Part shown: positions 1 to 6,846 of the stretch, one piece after another | Numbering within the stretch: position 1 is the stretch's first letter | Layout of the letters: every line of letters begins with the position of its first letter | Assembly (NCBI GenBank): GCA_023229165.1 | Contig: JALNZQ010000093.1 | Coordinates: 1 to 9,402, forward strand | From: Methanothrix sp. | Lineage (GTDB): Archaea > Halobacteriota > Methanosarcinia > Methanotrichales > Methanotrichaceae | DNA length: 9,402 bases | Reading direction: 5' to 3' | The notes under the pieces: generated by a model | What the model was told of the DNA's origin: nothing | The model's input: the letters and a program-made list of their open reading frames with translations, nothing else | Databases searched by the model: none | Position numbers and translations under genes: made by a program

Positions 1-438
1 GACATGGATGAAGGCAGTGATGAAGGATTCACCTATGTCATCGATGCCGGCCTCATTCCCCAGCTTGATTTTCTTGACGAGGAAATTTTGCAGGAGGCTA
101 GATTGGAGGGCCTGATGACGCGAGAGGAGCTTTTGCGCTATGCCTACGAATCTTATGGCAGCGTGCCCGTGAACATCGATGCTGTGCAGCCTCCCAAAGC
201 CTCCTGCGGCATGTCCAGCTTCATGGCCGAGAGCAATATTCGCACCATAATTGCCGGAACAGGTGAGGTGATGGAGACCCGCCACTTCCAGGATCTAGGG
301 GGAGCCATGTCTTTTGCTCGCGACTTTTATGCGGTTTATGCTCCCGTCATCTTCAGCTTCGTCGATGTTGGGCTTGATCACCCTCTCCGGATAGGAGGTA
401 CCGGCTGGGATAAGATCAAGCAGATGGCCAAAAAATAG
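1..438 (+). CDS. Unrecognised protein, possibly 5'-truncated by the window edge
   Basis: I do not recognise this protein. From the first ATG at position 4 it is 144 residues. The frame is open to the window edge (one GAC codon before the ATG) and no ribosome binding site can be seen, so the true start may lie outside the window. It has no signal peptide or membrane helix. The first 50 residues are acidic and look helical. The second half alternates hydrophobic stretches in a way that suggests an alpha/beta fold (TIIAGTGEVMET near 82-93, then FARDFYAVYAPVIFSFVDVG). There is one cysteine, C68, and the tail is basic (DKIKQMAKK). It looks like a soluble cytosolic protein with normal codon use. 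No function should be assigned from what is visible. I am fairly sure it is a real gene because the frame is long and its composition is protein-like. Confidence 0.7.
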   Translation, partial: DMDEGSDEGFTYVIDAGLIPQLDFLDEEILQEARLEGLMTREELLRYAYESYGSVPVNIDAVQPPKASCGMSSFMAESNIRTIIAGTGEVMETRHFQDLGGAMSFARDFYAVYAPVIFSFVDVGLDHPLRIGGTGWDKIKQMAKK

Positions 439-558
439 TCAACGCTCGCTGTACCACAACGTTAAATAAGTTAAATGTCGAATATTAAGCAGTCAGAAGT
501 CGACAATATTTGGATATGAGGAGTCATTTCCTGGAACTTCTGATTGAGAGGAATTGAT

Positions 559-903
559 ATGCCATACTATCATATGATGGACTGGTTCCCATTCATGGGA
601 TTTGGAACCGTCTTTGCCTGGTTTATCTCGTTAGCAGTAGCCTATCTGGTCTACAAGGATGCTGAGAAAAGAAACATGAATGGGCTTTTGTGGGGTTTGC
701 CGATCTTGATACCCTGGATAGGTATACTATTTCTTATACTGTATCTGATCTTGCGCGATTCTGGACACCGCATTGCTGCCGAGAGCAACCTGCCGGCAAA
801 AACCACTGTAGCGGAAATTTTGGACGAGAGATATGCCAAAGGAGAGTTGACCAGAGAAATCTACCAGCAGATGAAGGAAGACCTTAAAAAGCCCACTAGC
901 TGA
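559..903 (+). CDS. Two-helix membrane protein with C-terminal SHOCT domain
   Basis: This is a small membrane protein of 114 residues. I chose ATG 559 over the upstream in-frame TTG at 544 because GAGAGGA at 546-552 sits six bases before the ATG as a good ribosome binding site. Helix 1 covers about residues 14-32 and ends in a charged KDAEKR loop. Helix 2 covers about 43-65 and carries the PILIPWIG motif common in small membrane proteins of the PLD-nuclease N-terminal type. After a linker, residues 86-109 (EILDERYAKGELTREIYQQM and on) match the SHOCT domain, a short C-terminal helical module thought to mediate oligomerisation. Both helices and the SHOCT tail are seen directly; the role is unknown. 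It converges with the receiver gene at 973, and a hairpin lies between them. Such proteins are widespread in bacteria and archaea, usually without an assigned function. Confidence 0.85.
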   Translation: MPYYHMMDWFPFMGFGTVFAWFISLAVAYLVYKDAEKRNMNGLLWGLPILIPWIGILFLILYLILRDSGHRIAAESNLPAKTTVAEILDERYAKGELTREIYQQMKEDLKKPTS

Positions 904-941
904 TTGCAGAACTCTCGTCAAAACATTCGCTGACCCTCGGT

Positions 942-963
942 TTGCGACATATATCCGTCGCAA
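942..963. terminator. Hairpin between two convergent genes
   Basis: TTGCGAC (942-948) and GTCGCAA (957-963) form a perfect 7-bp stem with an 8-base loop. It lies in the 69-bp gap between the convergent SHOCT gene and the receiver gene. A bidirectional transcription stop is the simplest reading. No long T-run follows on either strand, so the termination role is inferred from position. Confidence 0.4.
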
Positions 964-972
964 TCCCAAAAT

Positions 973-1392
973 TTAAACAAAAAGAGCTTGTGCGTCCGCA
1001 GCAGTTTGAAAACCGATAGCACCCAAATTACGCTCAATGGCCGCACCAAGCTCATCTATCTTTACAGGCTTGTTGAGATAGTCATCAGCCCCCGCATCAT
1101 AGCAAAGATCGCGGCACATCTCAGCCTCAAATGATGTGACAACTATTATCTTGGGGCCTTGCGACCACCGCTTACGAATTATTTTGGTGGCTTCAATTCC
1201 ATCCATTTCCGGCATCTGGATATCCATGAGCACCAGATCGTAATGGTGCTCCTCCAGGGCTACCAGAACCTCCCGACCGTTCATGGCCGTATCGGCCTTT
1301 AGGCCCAGCTTTTTGAGTGCGATCAAAGCCATCTTCCGGTTTACCGGGTTGTCCTCGGCAAGAAGAATGTTCAAATTAGGTCTGGCCAGCAT
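973..1392 (-). CDS. Stand-alone response regulator receiver (CheY-like)
   Basis: This 139-residue single-domain receiver should accept a phosphoryl group from a histidine kinase and pass it on or change a protein contact. All catalytic positions are present: acidic pair E13-D14, phospho-acceptor D57 in LVLMDIQMPEMDG, conserved T86, and K108 in the LNKP motif. The NPVNR motif after the acidic pair and MDIQMPEMDG are typical of receivers associated with hybrid kinases. No output domain follows; about 18 residues after the fold look like a loose tail. The ATG is preceded by GAGG (complement of 1396-1399), only three bases away. No kinase, chemotaxis or archaellum gene is in the window, so the partner is elsewhere. 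Receivers of this type are common in Methanosarcinales and Methanomicrobiales. It could be an intermediate in a phosphorelay. Identification of the domain is secure; the signal is unknown. Confidence 0.95.
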   Translation of the reverse strand: MLARPNLNILLAEDNPVNRKMALIALKKLGLKADTAMNGREVLVALEEHHYDLVLMDIQMPEMDGIEATKIIRKRWSQGPKIIVVTSFEAEMCRDLCYDAGADDYLNKPVKIDELGAAIERNLGAIGFQTAADAQALFV

Positions 1393-1800
1393 AGTCCTCG
1401 ATCAGTGATATAACGCTTTTAGTATAAGAATTTTTCTTTAGTAATTAATTTTAAGGCAGAGTTCTCAGATTGTTTAAATGATTTCCATTGGTCTATTTGC
1501 AAATGTTTATAATTCTATAATAAAGTGCCACAATCCATAACTTAAAATTAATTAAAATAGTACTATAATCTCTGCCATGCAGGAAAACGACACAATTCCC
1601 TGAAAGTTGATATCGATCGCGCATTGCCCATCGCGAAGCAAACCTAAAAGATGGTCATGAGCAGCGACGGCAGCAAGTACTGCCTGCTTCTTTCCTATCA
1701 CATTCTACTTCGACATTACTGATTTCGTTGGTGTATTTTAGACAACCGGTAAAGCTCCGATGCAAACTTTTTTCGGCAAAGACGCACCGCTATAGCTGTC
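1393..1800. other. 408-bp spacer, AT-rich on the left, with a possible gene remnant
   Basis: Positions 1410-1570 are AT-rich and should contain the promoter of the minus-strand receiver gene (TATA-like sequence around 1420-1430 and again around 1405-1412). From about 1575 to 1800 the composition returns to that of coding DNA, yet no long frame is present. The minus strand is open from 1701 (GTG) to 1552, encoding 49 residues. I see no clear promoter or ribosome binding site for the membrane-protein gene that starts at 1801. Confidence 0.6.
1552..1701 (-). pseudogene. Possible small ORF or gene remnant, 49 codons
   Basis: A minus-strand frame begins at a GTG (1701) just after an in-frame TAG and stops at TAA (1552-1554). 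Its product starts VIGKKQAVLAAVAAHDHLLG, continues with a short hydrophilic stretch and ends in a hydrophobic tail (FSCMAEIIVLF). The alanine-rich helix and the coding-like base composition are more protein-like than expected for a random spacer. There is no good ribosome binding site and I do not recognise the sequence. It may be a decayed fragment, a small protein, or chance. Confidence 0.2.
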
Positions 1801-2280
1801 ATGAAAGAGAAAAACAGGCCGCAAGATGAAAAGGTTAAAGATCGCTTCTTTTTGACTCCTTCCTTTCAGGCTCTGACCATCGGCGTTCCCTTTTGTATAT
1901 TCAAGCTGCTCTTCGGCCTGCTTGCCCTGCGCACGGGTTCGCCGTCTGCCTCTCTATTTGCTTTGGGATGGCTGGTCATAGCCTGGGCTCTGGCAGATTT
2001 GCTCATGAACCTGGCTCGAGTTTTCTTTCACCTGACCGGCCGGGCAGCTCTCATCGAGTACTGCACCATCGCTCAGGCGGGAAGACTCTTTAAGAAGCCC
2101 ATGCTCTTTTTGGCCATCGACACTCTGATAACTTTTTCCATCATATGTTTCGTTCTTTGGTCCGGCTGGATAGTGCACCTGAGCCAGGAAGAGTCCTATC
2201 TCTGGTATGCGGCCACCACATTAAACCTGATCAGTATCTCGGCTGTCAACATCTGGATCGAACTATCCAGAGGACAGTGA
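1801..2280 (+). CDS. Four-helix membrane protein of unknown function
   Basis: I do not recognise this 159-residue protein. After a charged N-terminal segment (about residues 1-22, MKEKNRPQDEKVKDRFF) four hydrophobic helices can be seen at about 25-43, 50-75, 101-125 and 133-152. This suggests an integral membrane protein with the charged N-terminus on the cytoplasmic side. There are no obvious catalytic motifs or conserved cysteine pairs. The start at 1801 is the first ATG in the open frame; no ribosome binding site precedes it, so a leaderless or weakly translated message is possible. A run of six T (2282-2287) directly after the stop fits an archaeal terminator. The next gene, for the DUF2284 protein, has its own TATA box, so co-transcription is not required. 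The gene looks real because of its length and regular helix pattern. Confidence 0.75.
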   Translation: MKEKNRPQDEKVKDRFFLTPSFQALTIGVPFCIFKLLFGLLALRTGSPSASLFALGWLVIAWALADLLMNLARVFFHLTGRAALIEYCTIAQAGRLFKKPMLFLAIDTLITFSIICFVLWSGWIVHLSQEESYLWYAATTLNLISISAVNIWIELSRGQ

Positions 2281-2281
2281 A

Positions 2282-2287
2282 TTTTTT
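2282..2287 (+). terminator. T-run terminator after the four-helix membrane protein
   Basis: Six consecutive T begin two bases after the TGA stop at 2280. Archaeal RNA polymerase stops at T-rich tracts without needing a hairpin. The function is inferred from position. Confidence 0.4.
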
Positions 2288-2301
2288 GGCAAAGAGAAAA
2301 T

Positions 2302-2310
2302 GATATATTT
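2302..2310 (+). promoter_or_regulatory. TATA box for the DUF2284 gene
   Basis: GATATATTT lies about 26 bases upstream of the two candidate ATGs at 2328 and 2334, with an A-rich segment (AAAGAGAAAA) before it where the BRE would be. The spacing would place transcription start at or next to the start codon, which suggests a leaderless message. This is inferred from known archaeal promoter geometry. Confidence 0.45.
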
Positions 2311-2327
2311 TCGAACCGTATAGGTTA

Positions 2328-2933
2328 ATGATAATGAATAAAGACCTCGAAAACCTCCTATCCGAATTGAAGGCAGTTCATGAAGACCTTCGACTCATAC
2401 CTACGGAGATAATAGTAGTGTCTGATTGGGTGCGGCTCAAGTGCAGGTATGGCTGTGACAATTATGGAAATCATCTCGGATGTCCGCCTTTTACCCCCAC
2501 CCCACCCGAGACCCGAGCTGTTCTATCTGCATACAGAAATGCCGTTTTAGTCCGTTTTGAGGCAAAGCCAGATCCCAAGGTCGCGTCCAAACATGCTAGC
2601 CGGGCACTCTCCAATTCGGTGGTCAAGATGCAAAAGACCGTGGCCGAACTGGAGAGAGCCGCTTTTTTAGCAGGCTGCTACAAAGCATTCGGCATGAACG
2701 CCATGCCTTGCGGCCTCTGCGAGACATGCGTTATCGAGGAGATGCAAAAGAAGAACCAGGCACTCTTTGACCTGGATAGCGTGAAATGCAAGAATAAAGA
2801 GATCATGCGCCCCTCCATGGAGGCCTGCGGCATCGATGTTTTCAAAACCCTGCAAAACGCCGGATATAAGCCGCGGGTTCTCAAGGACTGCAAGGAAATG
2901 GTGGAACTCTTTGGTCTGATCCTCCTGGACTGA
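2328..2933 (+). CDS. DUF2284 family cysteine-rich metal-binding protein
   Basis: This is a cytosolic protein of 201 residues matching the DUF2284 family, annotated as predicted metal-binding proteins and common in methanogens and anaerobic bacteria. Cysteines lie in clusters: C39, C43 and C52 (CRYGC, then LGCPP), C117, then C128-x2-C131-x2-C134, followed by C154 and C167. The C-terminal RPSMEACGIDVFKTLQNAGY segment is characteristic of the family. The pattern suggests one or more iron-sulfur or zinc sites; no reaction is established. Two ATGs, 2328 and 2334, are possible. The second is better spaced from AGGT at 2322-2325 (eight bases) and from the TATA box, giving a 199-residue product. A T-run follows the gene. 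All family cysteines appear intact and nothing suggests damage. Confidence 0.9.
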   Translation: MIMNKDLENLLSELKAVHEDLRLIPTEIIVVSDWVRLKCRYGCDNYGNHLGCPPFTPTPPETRAVLSAYRNAVLVRFEAKPDPKVASKHASRALSNSVVKMQKTVAELERAAFLAGCYKAFGMNAMPCGLCETCVIEEMQKKNQALFDLDSVKCKNKEIMRPSMEACGIDVFKTLQNAGYKPRVLKDCKEMVELFGLILLD

Positions 2934-2944
2934 AATTCCTAATC

Positions 2945-2950
2945 TTTTTT
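2945..2950 (+). terminator. T-run terminator after the DUF2284 gene
   Basis: Six T follow the stop codon by eleven bases and precede the SemiSWEET promoter. They are likely to separate the two transcription units. Confidence 0.4.
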
Positions 2951-2964
2951 GCCGGGTGCGTATC

Positions 2965-2984
2965 AGCTAATAAGCTAATATACC
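2965..2984 (+). promoter_or_regulatory. SemiSWEET promoter with a tandem 8-bp repeat
   Basis: AGCTAATA occurs twice in tandem (2965-2972 and 2973-2980). The second copy runs into a TATA-like CTAATATAC (2975-2983). The TATA centre is about 27 bases before ATG 3006, which suits a leaderless start at that codon. The repeat overlaps the promoter and could be an operator; that part is speculation. Confidence 0.4.
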
Positions 2985-3005
2985 ATCACATCCTCCGTGA
3001 GTTGG

Positions 3006-3263
3006 ATGCAGTGGGAATTGATAGGCTCAGGTGCAGCCGTTTTGACCATGTTCGGCTTCGTGCCCCAGATACTCAAAATCTACAAAACGAAGTCTGTAGC
3101 GGACGTAAGCCTGGGCATGCTCCTGCAATTCTGCTTGGGAATGTTCCTCTGGCTTCTCTACGGCTTGCACATTCATGATTACATTCTCATTGTAGCCAAC
3201 ATTGTGTCCTTTTCCAGCCTGATAGTGGCCATAGGACTATTTTTAAAGTACAGGAAAAGATAA
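3006..3263 (+). CDS. SemiSWEET (PQ-loop) sugar transporter
   Basis: This is a small three-helix membrane protein of the SemiSWEET family, which dimerises to move sugars or other small solutes down a gradient. I prefer ATG 3006 (85 residues) to the upstream in-frame GTG at 2997. It gives MQWELIGSGAAVLTMFGFVPQ, matching the usual family N-terminus, and sits at the right distance from the TATA box. No ribosome binding site precedes either start. Visible family marks are the PQ motif in helix 1 (FVPQ), TKSVADVS after it, FLWLLYGLHIHDYILIV across helix 2, and the conserved asparagine in VAN of helix 3, with a basic end (KYRKR). Length is normal for the family. The stop is one base from the stop of the convergent small cysteine protein gene. 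The substrate cannot be told from sequence; a sugar is the usual assumption. Confidence 0.9.
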   Translation: MQWELIGSGAAVLTMFGFVPQILKIYKTKSVADVSLGMLLQFCLGMFLWLLYGLHIHDYILIVANIVSFSSLIVAIGLFLKYRKR

Positions 3264-3264
3264 A

Positions 3265-3552
3265 TCAGCTCTTCTCAAGCTTTTCTCTGATCCGTTGCGC
3301 CAGCCGCTCCAATGAGCCTTTGGTGCACTGGCGATTCTCACAGGGAGAGAAATCCTTAGGGCTGCAACCGGCCAAAAGCTCCATGACCCTGTCTGCCACA
3401 TCATAAACCTGTAGATCCTCCAGCTTTTGTAGAAAGAGTGAGGCCTGGGTGTTGAATTCCCGGCATTTTCCTGGATCTGAGACACCACACTCATGCAGCT
3501 CATAGAGCCGATTCAGCTCCTTTTGAACCTCCAGCCAATCATCTCTGTCCAT
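3265..3552 (-). CDS. Small cysteine-containing protein, copy A (unrecognised family)
   Basis: I do not recognise this 95-residue protein, but a second copy lies at 8248-8493 in this window. It is soluble, mostly helical and strongly charged, with five cysteines: C22, C30, C63, C71 and C76. The core from C30 to K66 contains CREF, FLQKLED and ADRVMELLAGC, ending in SPK. It is followed by a second cysteine pair (C71-x4-C76) and a basic helical tail (LERLAQRIREKLEKS). C30 and C63 are conserved in copy B with identical spacing of 33. The ATG at 3552 has no ribosome binding site; a TATA-like ACTATACTTA just upstream is possible but close. The gene stands alone and converges with the SemiSWEET gene. 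Paired cysteines on helices may form a disulfide or bind a metal; that is inference. Conservation of a second copy is the best argument that it is a real gene. Confidence 0.75.
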   Translation of the reverse strand: MDRDDWLEVQKELNRLYELHECGVSDPGKCREFNTQASLFLQKLEDLQVYDVADRVMELLAGCSPKDFSPCENRQCTKGSLERLAQRIREKLEKS

Positions 3553-3613
3553 TTCTATTAAGTATAGTTTTTTCCAGGCTTATAAAGCGATGCCTCCTAA
3601 GTGAGCAAGAAGA

Positions 3614-3622
3614 TTAATATTT
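3614..3622 (+). promoter_or_regulatory. Possible TATA box for the GNAT gene
   Basis: TTAATATTT lies about 55 bases before the GTG start at 3674. Transcription would begin near 3645, leaving a short leader that includes the GAGGA ribosome binding site at 3665-3669. Confidence 0.35.
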
Positions 3623-3673
3623 GAGGAAGAGACATCCGTTAGCGATAAAAGTGCTTGCTTTCAAGAGGATAAT

Positions 3674-4351
3674 GTGACTATTCCATTGATTGACGCCGAT
3701 ATGAAATTCCTGAAAGCCGGCTCTTTGCCGGATCTAATGAGTCTGCAAAGTATCATTGCCGCAAATCTTCCCTGCCCGGAGATCTTCATGCTGCATGAGG
3801 AAAAGTTCTTCCAGGAGATTCTCCGCCTTGAGCGCTCGGTTATCGGGGTGACAGCAGAGGAAGAGCTGATTGCTTTCAGCATCATTCGCATTCCGGGCCT
3901 AGCTGATGATAGCCTGGGTAAAGACCTTAATATGCGAGAAGAGGAACTGATAAAAGTTGCTCATCTCCAGGCTGCGGCGGTTCACCCTGCCTATCGCGGC
4001 AACGGTCTGCAGCGAAAGCTCACTTCTGCACACCTGCGTGTGATTGAAGATATGGGATATGAGCATGTCTGTTGCACAGTATCTCCTAAAAATCCCGTAA
4101 GCCTTGCCAATTATCTCTCCTGCGGACTGATGATTGAAGGCCTGCGTCCGAAAATGCAAGGCTGGTGGAGATTTATTTTGCATAAAAACATTTTGCATCC
4201 AAATTTCGCGGATATGGAAAGGCCAGTAGATATAAACGAAATCAAAATCCAAATCTCAGACATAGAAGGCCAGTTAGATCTCGTGAAAAGAGGCTTCAAG
4301 GGCTTTAAGATTACTTTCCTTCCCGATGGCGCAGAAGTATTTTATGCATAG
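3674..4351 (+). CDS. GNAT family N-acetyltransferase
   Basis: This 225-residue protein has the GNAT fold and should transfer an acetyl group from acetyl-CoA to an amine of an unknown substrate. The core lies at about residues 10-155: strands around IGVTAEEELIAFSII (57-71), then motif A at VHPAYRGNGLQRKL (103-116), where RGNGLQ forms the acetyl-CoA pyrophosphate loop, then N139, Y146 and G150 in the NPVSLANYLSCG segment typical of motif B. About 70 residues after the core (WWRFIL and on) are not part of the minimal fold and may shape substrate choice. GTG 3674 is preceded by GAGGA with a four-base spacer, which decides the start; the overlapping ATG at 3672 is followed at once by TGA. It ends seven bases from the stop of the convergent iron-sulfur gene. 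Family assignment is firm; the substrate is unknown. Confidence 0.88.
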   Translation: MTIPLIDADMKFLKAGSLPDLMSLQSIIAANLPCPEIFMLHEEKFFQEILRLERSVIGVTAEEELIAFSIIRIPGLADDSLGKDLNMREEELIKVAHLQAAAVHPAYRGNGLQRKLTSAHLRVIEDMGYEHVCCTVSPKNPVSLANYLSCGLMIEGLRPKMQGWWRFILHKNILHPNFADMERPVDINEIKIQISDIEGQLDLVKRGFKGFKITFLPDGAEVFYA

Positions 4352-4358
4352 CTGCGTC

Positions 4359-5411
4359 TTACTGCATTGCCATTGCCACCAGATCCACCAGATCTATTAC
4401 CTTCTCACCGGCCCCAGCATCTCTCAGATTTCTGATGCAAAGAGGACAGGAGGTGACTATGTAGTCCACCTCTCCCGGAACATCCTCAAGCCTTTTTTTA
4501 GCCATTTTCAGGGATAGATCCTTGTACCCGGCCCGAACCCCGCCCCCGCCTCCGCAGCATCTGGCCGCCTTTCCTGACGTTTTCATCTCTTTGAGGCGGC
4601 AGATTGCCCGGATAACCTGGCGCGGCTGCTCATAGATCTGATTATGTCGGCCCAGATGGCAGGGATCATGATATGTTACTGTGAGATCCAGCGGCTTTAT
4701 ATCCATTTCTGAAATTCTTTCCGCCAAAAACTCCGGGACGCTCAGCACGCGAAAATCCTGGGGATAGCTCTTCTTAAGTGTGGTGTAGCAGCCTGCGCAG
4801 CCCGTAATTACAGTTTTGGCTCCCGTATTCGCGATCTGCCTGCAGTTCTCATCGATAAATCGCCGGGCATCAAATCCGGTGCGCAATAGCGGCGAGCCGC
4901 AGCACTGCTCTGCGGGGAGCATTGTTGCCCCAAAGCGATTCAGAAGAGCAAAAGTATTGGCCGCAGTCTCGGTATAACGATAGGAGTTCATGCAGCCTGC
5001 AAAATAGACGTAGTCCGCCTTTTTTGTGAGAAGACCCCTGTCTGTTAGCCATGATAGCCTGTCTCTCCCATCACCAAAGGTGTTGCCGCTCGCAAAGATG
5101 TTTCTGCTTAGATCTGCTTGCTGGCATGTCATCTTTCCCAGGGAGACAAGCTGTCTTCTGGCGTTCTCAATGATCTCCGGAGGATTCACGCCAGCCGGGC
5201 AGTTTTCCGTGCATATCCCGCAAGTGGTGCAGGTATTCAGGCTGCCCAGAACCTGCAAGTCGGGCTGAAGGCCGCAAGTGAGACCCTTCAGGATCATAAT
5301 GCGCCCCCGGGTATTGGCCGACTCCCAGCCGGACTCCTCAAATACGGGACAGAAGGTACGACAGCTTCCGCATCGCACGCATTGATTGATCGCCTTGAGA
5401 TCGAGATTCAT
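4359..5411 (-). CDS. GlcF/HdrD-type iron-sulfur protein with two CCG domains
   Basis: This 350-residue protein is the electron-transfer partner of the FAD dehydrogenase encoded just upstream. The N-terminus holds two ferredoxin-type [4Fe-4S] motifs, C11-C14-C17-C21P and C61-C64-C67-C71P. Two CCG (cysteine-rich) domains follow. The first uses C140, C170-C171-G172 and C205-x2-C208. The second uses C251, C285-C286-G287 and C322-x2-C325. All ligands are present, so clusters of the kind found in HdrB/HdrD are plausible. The order matches GlcF (glycolate oxidase subunit) and HdrD (heterodisulfide reductase subunit). There is no membrane segment. It starts 19 bases after the stop of the dehydrogenase gene, so the two form an operon; GGGAT near the ATG is only a weak ribosome binding site. 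Electron acceptor is not evident: in methanogens it could be a membrane carrier or a thiol/disulfide. HdrD itself is less likely because of the GlcD partner. Confidence 0.9.
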   Translation of the reverse strand: MNLDLKAINQCVRCGSCRTFCPVFEESGWESANTRGRIMILKGLTCGLQPDLQVLGSLNTCTTCGICTENCPAGVNPPEIIENARRQLVSLGKMTCQQADLSRNIFASGNTFGDGRDRLSWLTDRGLLTKKADYVYFAGCMNSYRYTETAANTFALLNRFGATMLPAEQCCGSPLLRTGFDARRFIDENCRQIANTGAKTVITGCAGCYTTLKKSYPQDFRVLSVPEFLAERISEMDIKPLDLTVTYHDPCHLGRHNQIYEQPRQVIRAICRLKEMKTSGKAARCCGGGGGVRAGYKDLSLKMAKKRLEDVPGEVDYIVTSCPLCIRNLRDAGAGEKVIDLVDLVAMAMQ

Positions 5412-5430
5412 TTTTTTAATCCCATTGGAT

Positions 5431-6804
5431 TCAAAGCCCCATCTTTCCCGGATTTAAGATCCCCTTGGGGTCAAGGGCCTTTTTAATGGATTGCATCACA
5501 GAAAATGCCTCCATTCCCATTTGCTCCGGCAAATACCCCGCTCGAGCCAGGCCAATGCCGTGCTCAGAGCTGACCGTCCCGCCCAAATCCATAGCTGCTC
5601 TATGGATTCTGTCCGCAGCGAGTCGCAACTTCTCCCATTGCTCTTTATTCATAACATCTATGAAGAGGGCAACATGCAGGTTCCCGTCTCCAATATGGCC
5701 GTATTTCATGGCAGGGATATCGAGCTTAACTGCTATCTGCTGCACCTTTTTAATCAAAGCGGGAATCTCCTTAATAGGCACGCCTACATCCTCGCCCATA
5801 TAGATACGAGTTTTCGTGGGGTCAAGCCGGGATATGGCAGCTCCTACCAGTCTTCTGGCCGACCAGATGCTGTCCATCTCCGCTCCAACCGCAATCCTCA
5901 CGCTCTTGGCCGTGGGTTGGCAGATCTCCGAGATTTGCCTTGCGGCTTCAGAGGTTGAACTTTCCGTTCCATCCACTTCGAATAAAATTACATCTCCGTC
6001 CTCCGGTATGGCAAGCAACGGATCGCACAGCTTCAGGACCTGCAGAGTTGTTCTGTCCAGTATCTCGCAGGCAGAGGGGGTGATGCCATTTGAAAATATC
6101 CTTATTACCGCCTGACCGGCGATCTCTGCCTCTTCAAAGCATGCCAGAACAATTTTTCTCGTCCTGGGCAAGGGGGCAATTTTCAGTCCCGCGCTGGTGA
6201 TGATTCCCAGCGTTCCTTCCGATCCCACAAAGAGACGGGTAAGATCGTATCCTGCAGATGATTTGAGCACCTTTTTACCGGTATGAATGACGCGGCCGTC
6301 TGCCAGTACTACCTCTAAATCAAGGACGTAATTTCTCACAGTCCCGTATTTGACCGAGCGCATGCCGCTGCTGTTGTAAGAGAGCATTCCGCCGATGGTG
6401 CACATGGCCATGCTTCCCGGATCAGGCGGGAAAAAAAATCCGTAAGGCTTCAGGGCAAAATTGAGCTTTTCTGCTACTACGCCCGGTTCAACTATGACCT
6501 GCTGGTTTTCATAATCAATTTCCAATATCCTGTTCATTCCCGACATGTCGAGGACAATGCCGCCTCTAACAGGAGAGCAGCCGCCGGCAAGCCCGGTGCC
6601 CGCTCCCCGCGCTGTGGCTGGGATAAGGTGTTCGCTGCATAGCCGGAGTAGGCGAGAGACCTGGCTCGTGCTCTTCGGGCGCACAACAAAGTCGGGCAGG
6701 CCAACGACTTGAGATGCATCACTTGCGTAGCAGCACCTTTCGCCAGGAGAAGCAGATACCCTGTCTCCAACAATCCCCTTTAGCTCTTGCAGAATATCGG
6801 TCAT
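5431..6804 (-). CDS. FAD-linked D-2-hydroxyacid dehydrogenase, GlcD type
   Basis: This 457-residue flavoprotein should oxidise a D-2-hydroxyacid (lactate, glycolate or similar) to the 2-oxoacid and pass electrons to the iron-sulfur protein encoded next. The N-terminal FAD_binding_4 domain shows VVRPKSTSQV (40-49), the FAD pyrophosphate loop ARGAGTGLAGG (65-75), IGGMLSYNSSG (137-147) and GSEGTLGIIT (194-203). The C-terminal FAD-oxidase domain shows GHIGDGNLH (369-377) with H370 and H377, then SSEHGIG (412-418) with E414 and H415, positions that bind metal and substrate in D-2-hydroxyglutarate and D-lactate dehydrogenases. It ends in LDPKGILNPGK, the family's usual C-terminus. Length is normal. 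The ATG at 6804 lacks a clear ribosome binding site; a TATA box lies about 50 bases upstream. Substrate identity is not determined by the sequence, so no gene symbol is given. Confidence 0.92.
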   Translation of the reverse strand: MTDILQELKGIVGDRVSASPGERCCYASDASQVVGLPDFVVRPKSTSQVSRLLRLCSEHLIPATARGAGTGLAGGCSPVRGGIVLDMSGMNRILEIDYENQQVIVEPGVVAEKLNFALKPYGFFFPPDPGSMAMCTIGGMLSYNSSGMRSVKYGTVRNYVLDLEVVLADGRVIHTGKKVLKSSAGYDLTRLFVGSEGTLGIITSAGLKIAPLPRTRKIVLACFEEAEIAGQAVIRIFSNGITPSACEILDRTTLQVLKLCDPLLAIPEDGDVILFEVDGTESSTSEAARQISEICQPTAKSVRIAVGAEMDSIWSARRLVGAAISRLDPTKTRIYMGEDVGVPIKEIPALIKKVQQIAVKLDIPAMKYGHIGDGNLHVALFIDVMNKEQWEKLRLAADRIHRAAMDLGGTVSSEHGIGLARAGYLPEQMGMEAFSVMQSIKKALDPKGILNPGKMGL

Positions 6805-6846
6805 AACGATTCAGGCCACTCTTGTTCATCTGAGAAGCACACCAAA

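Noticed and set aside
2997..3263. GTG 2997 as the SemiSWEET start
   Set aside because: ATG 3006 fits both the family N-terminus and the TATA spacing better, and GTG 2997 has no ribosome binding site.
3243..3503. 86-codon minus-strand frame overlapping copy A in another frame
   Set aside because: It is the shadow of the small cysteine protein gene; the overlapping frame has the paralogue match and this one has none.
4359..5411. Calling the iron-sulfur protein HdrD
   Set aside because: Domain order is shared with HdrD, but the operon partner is a GlcD-type flavoprotein and no HdrE-like cytochrome is present.
5491..5958. 155-codon plus-strand frame opposite the GlcD-type gene
   Set aside because: Antisense shadow of a well-supported flavoprotein gene.
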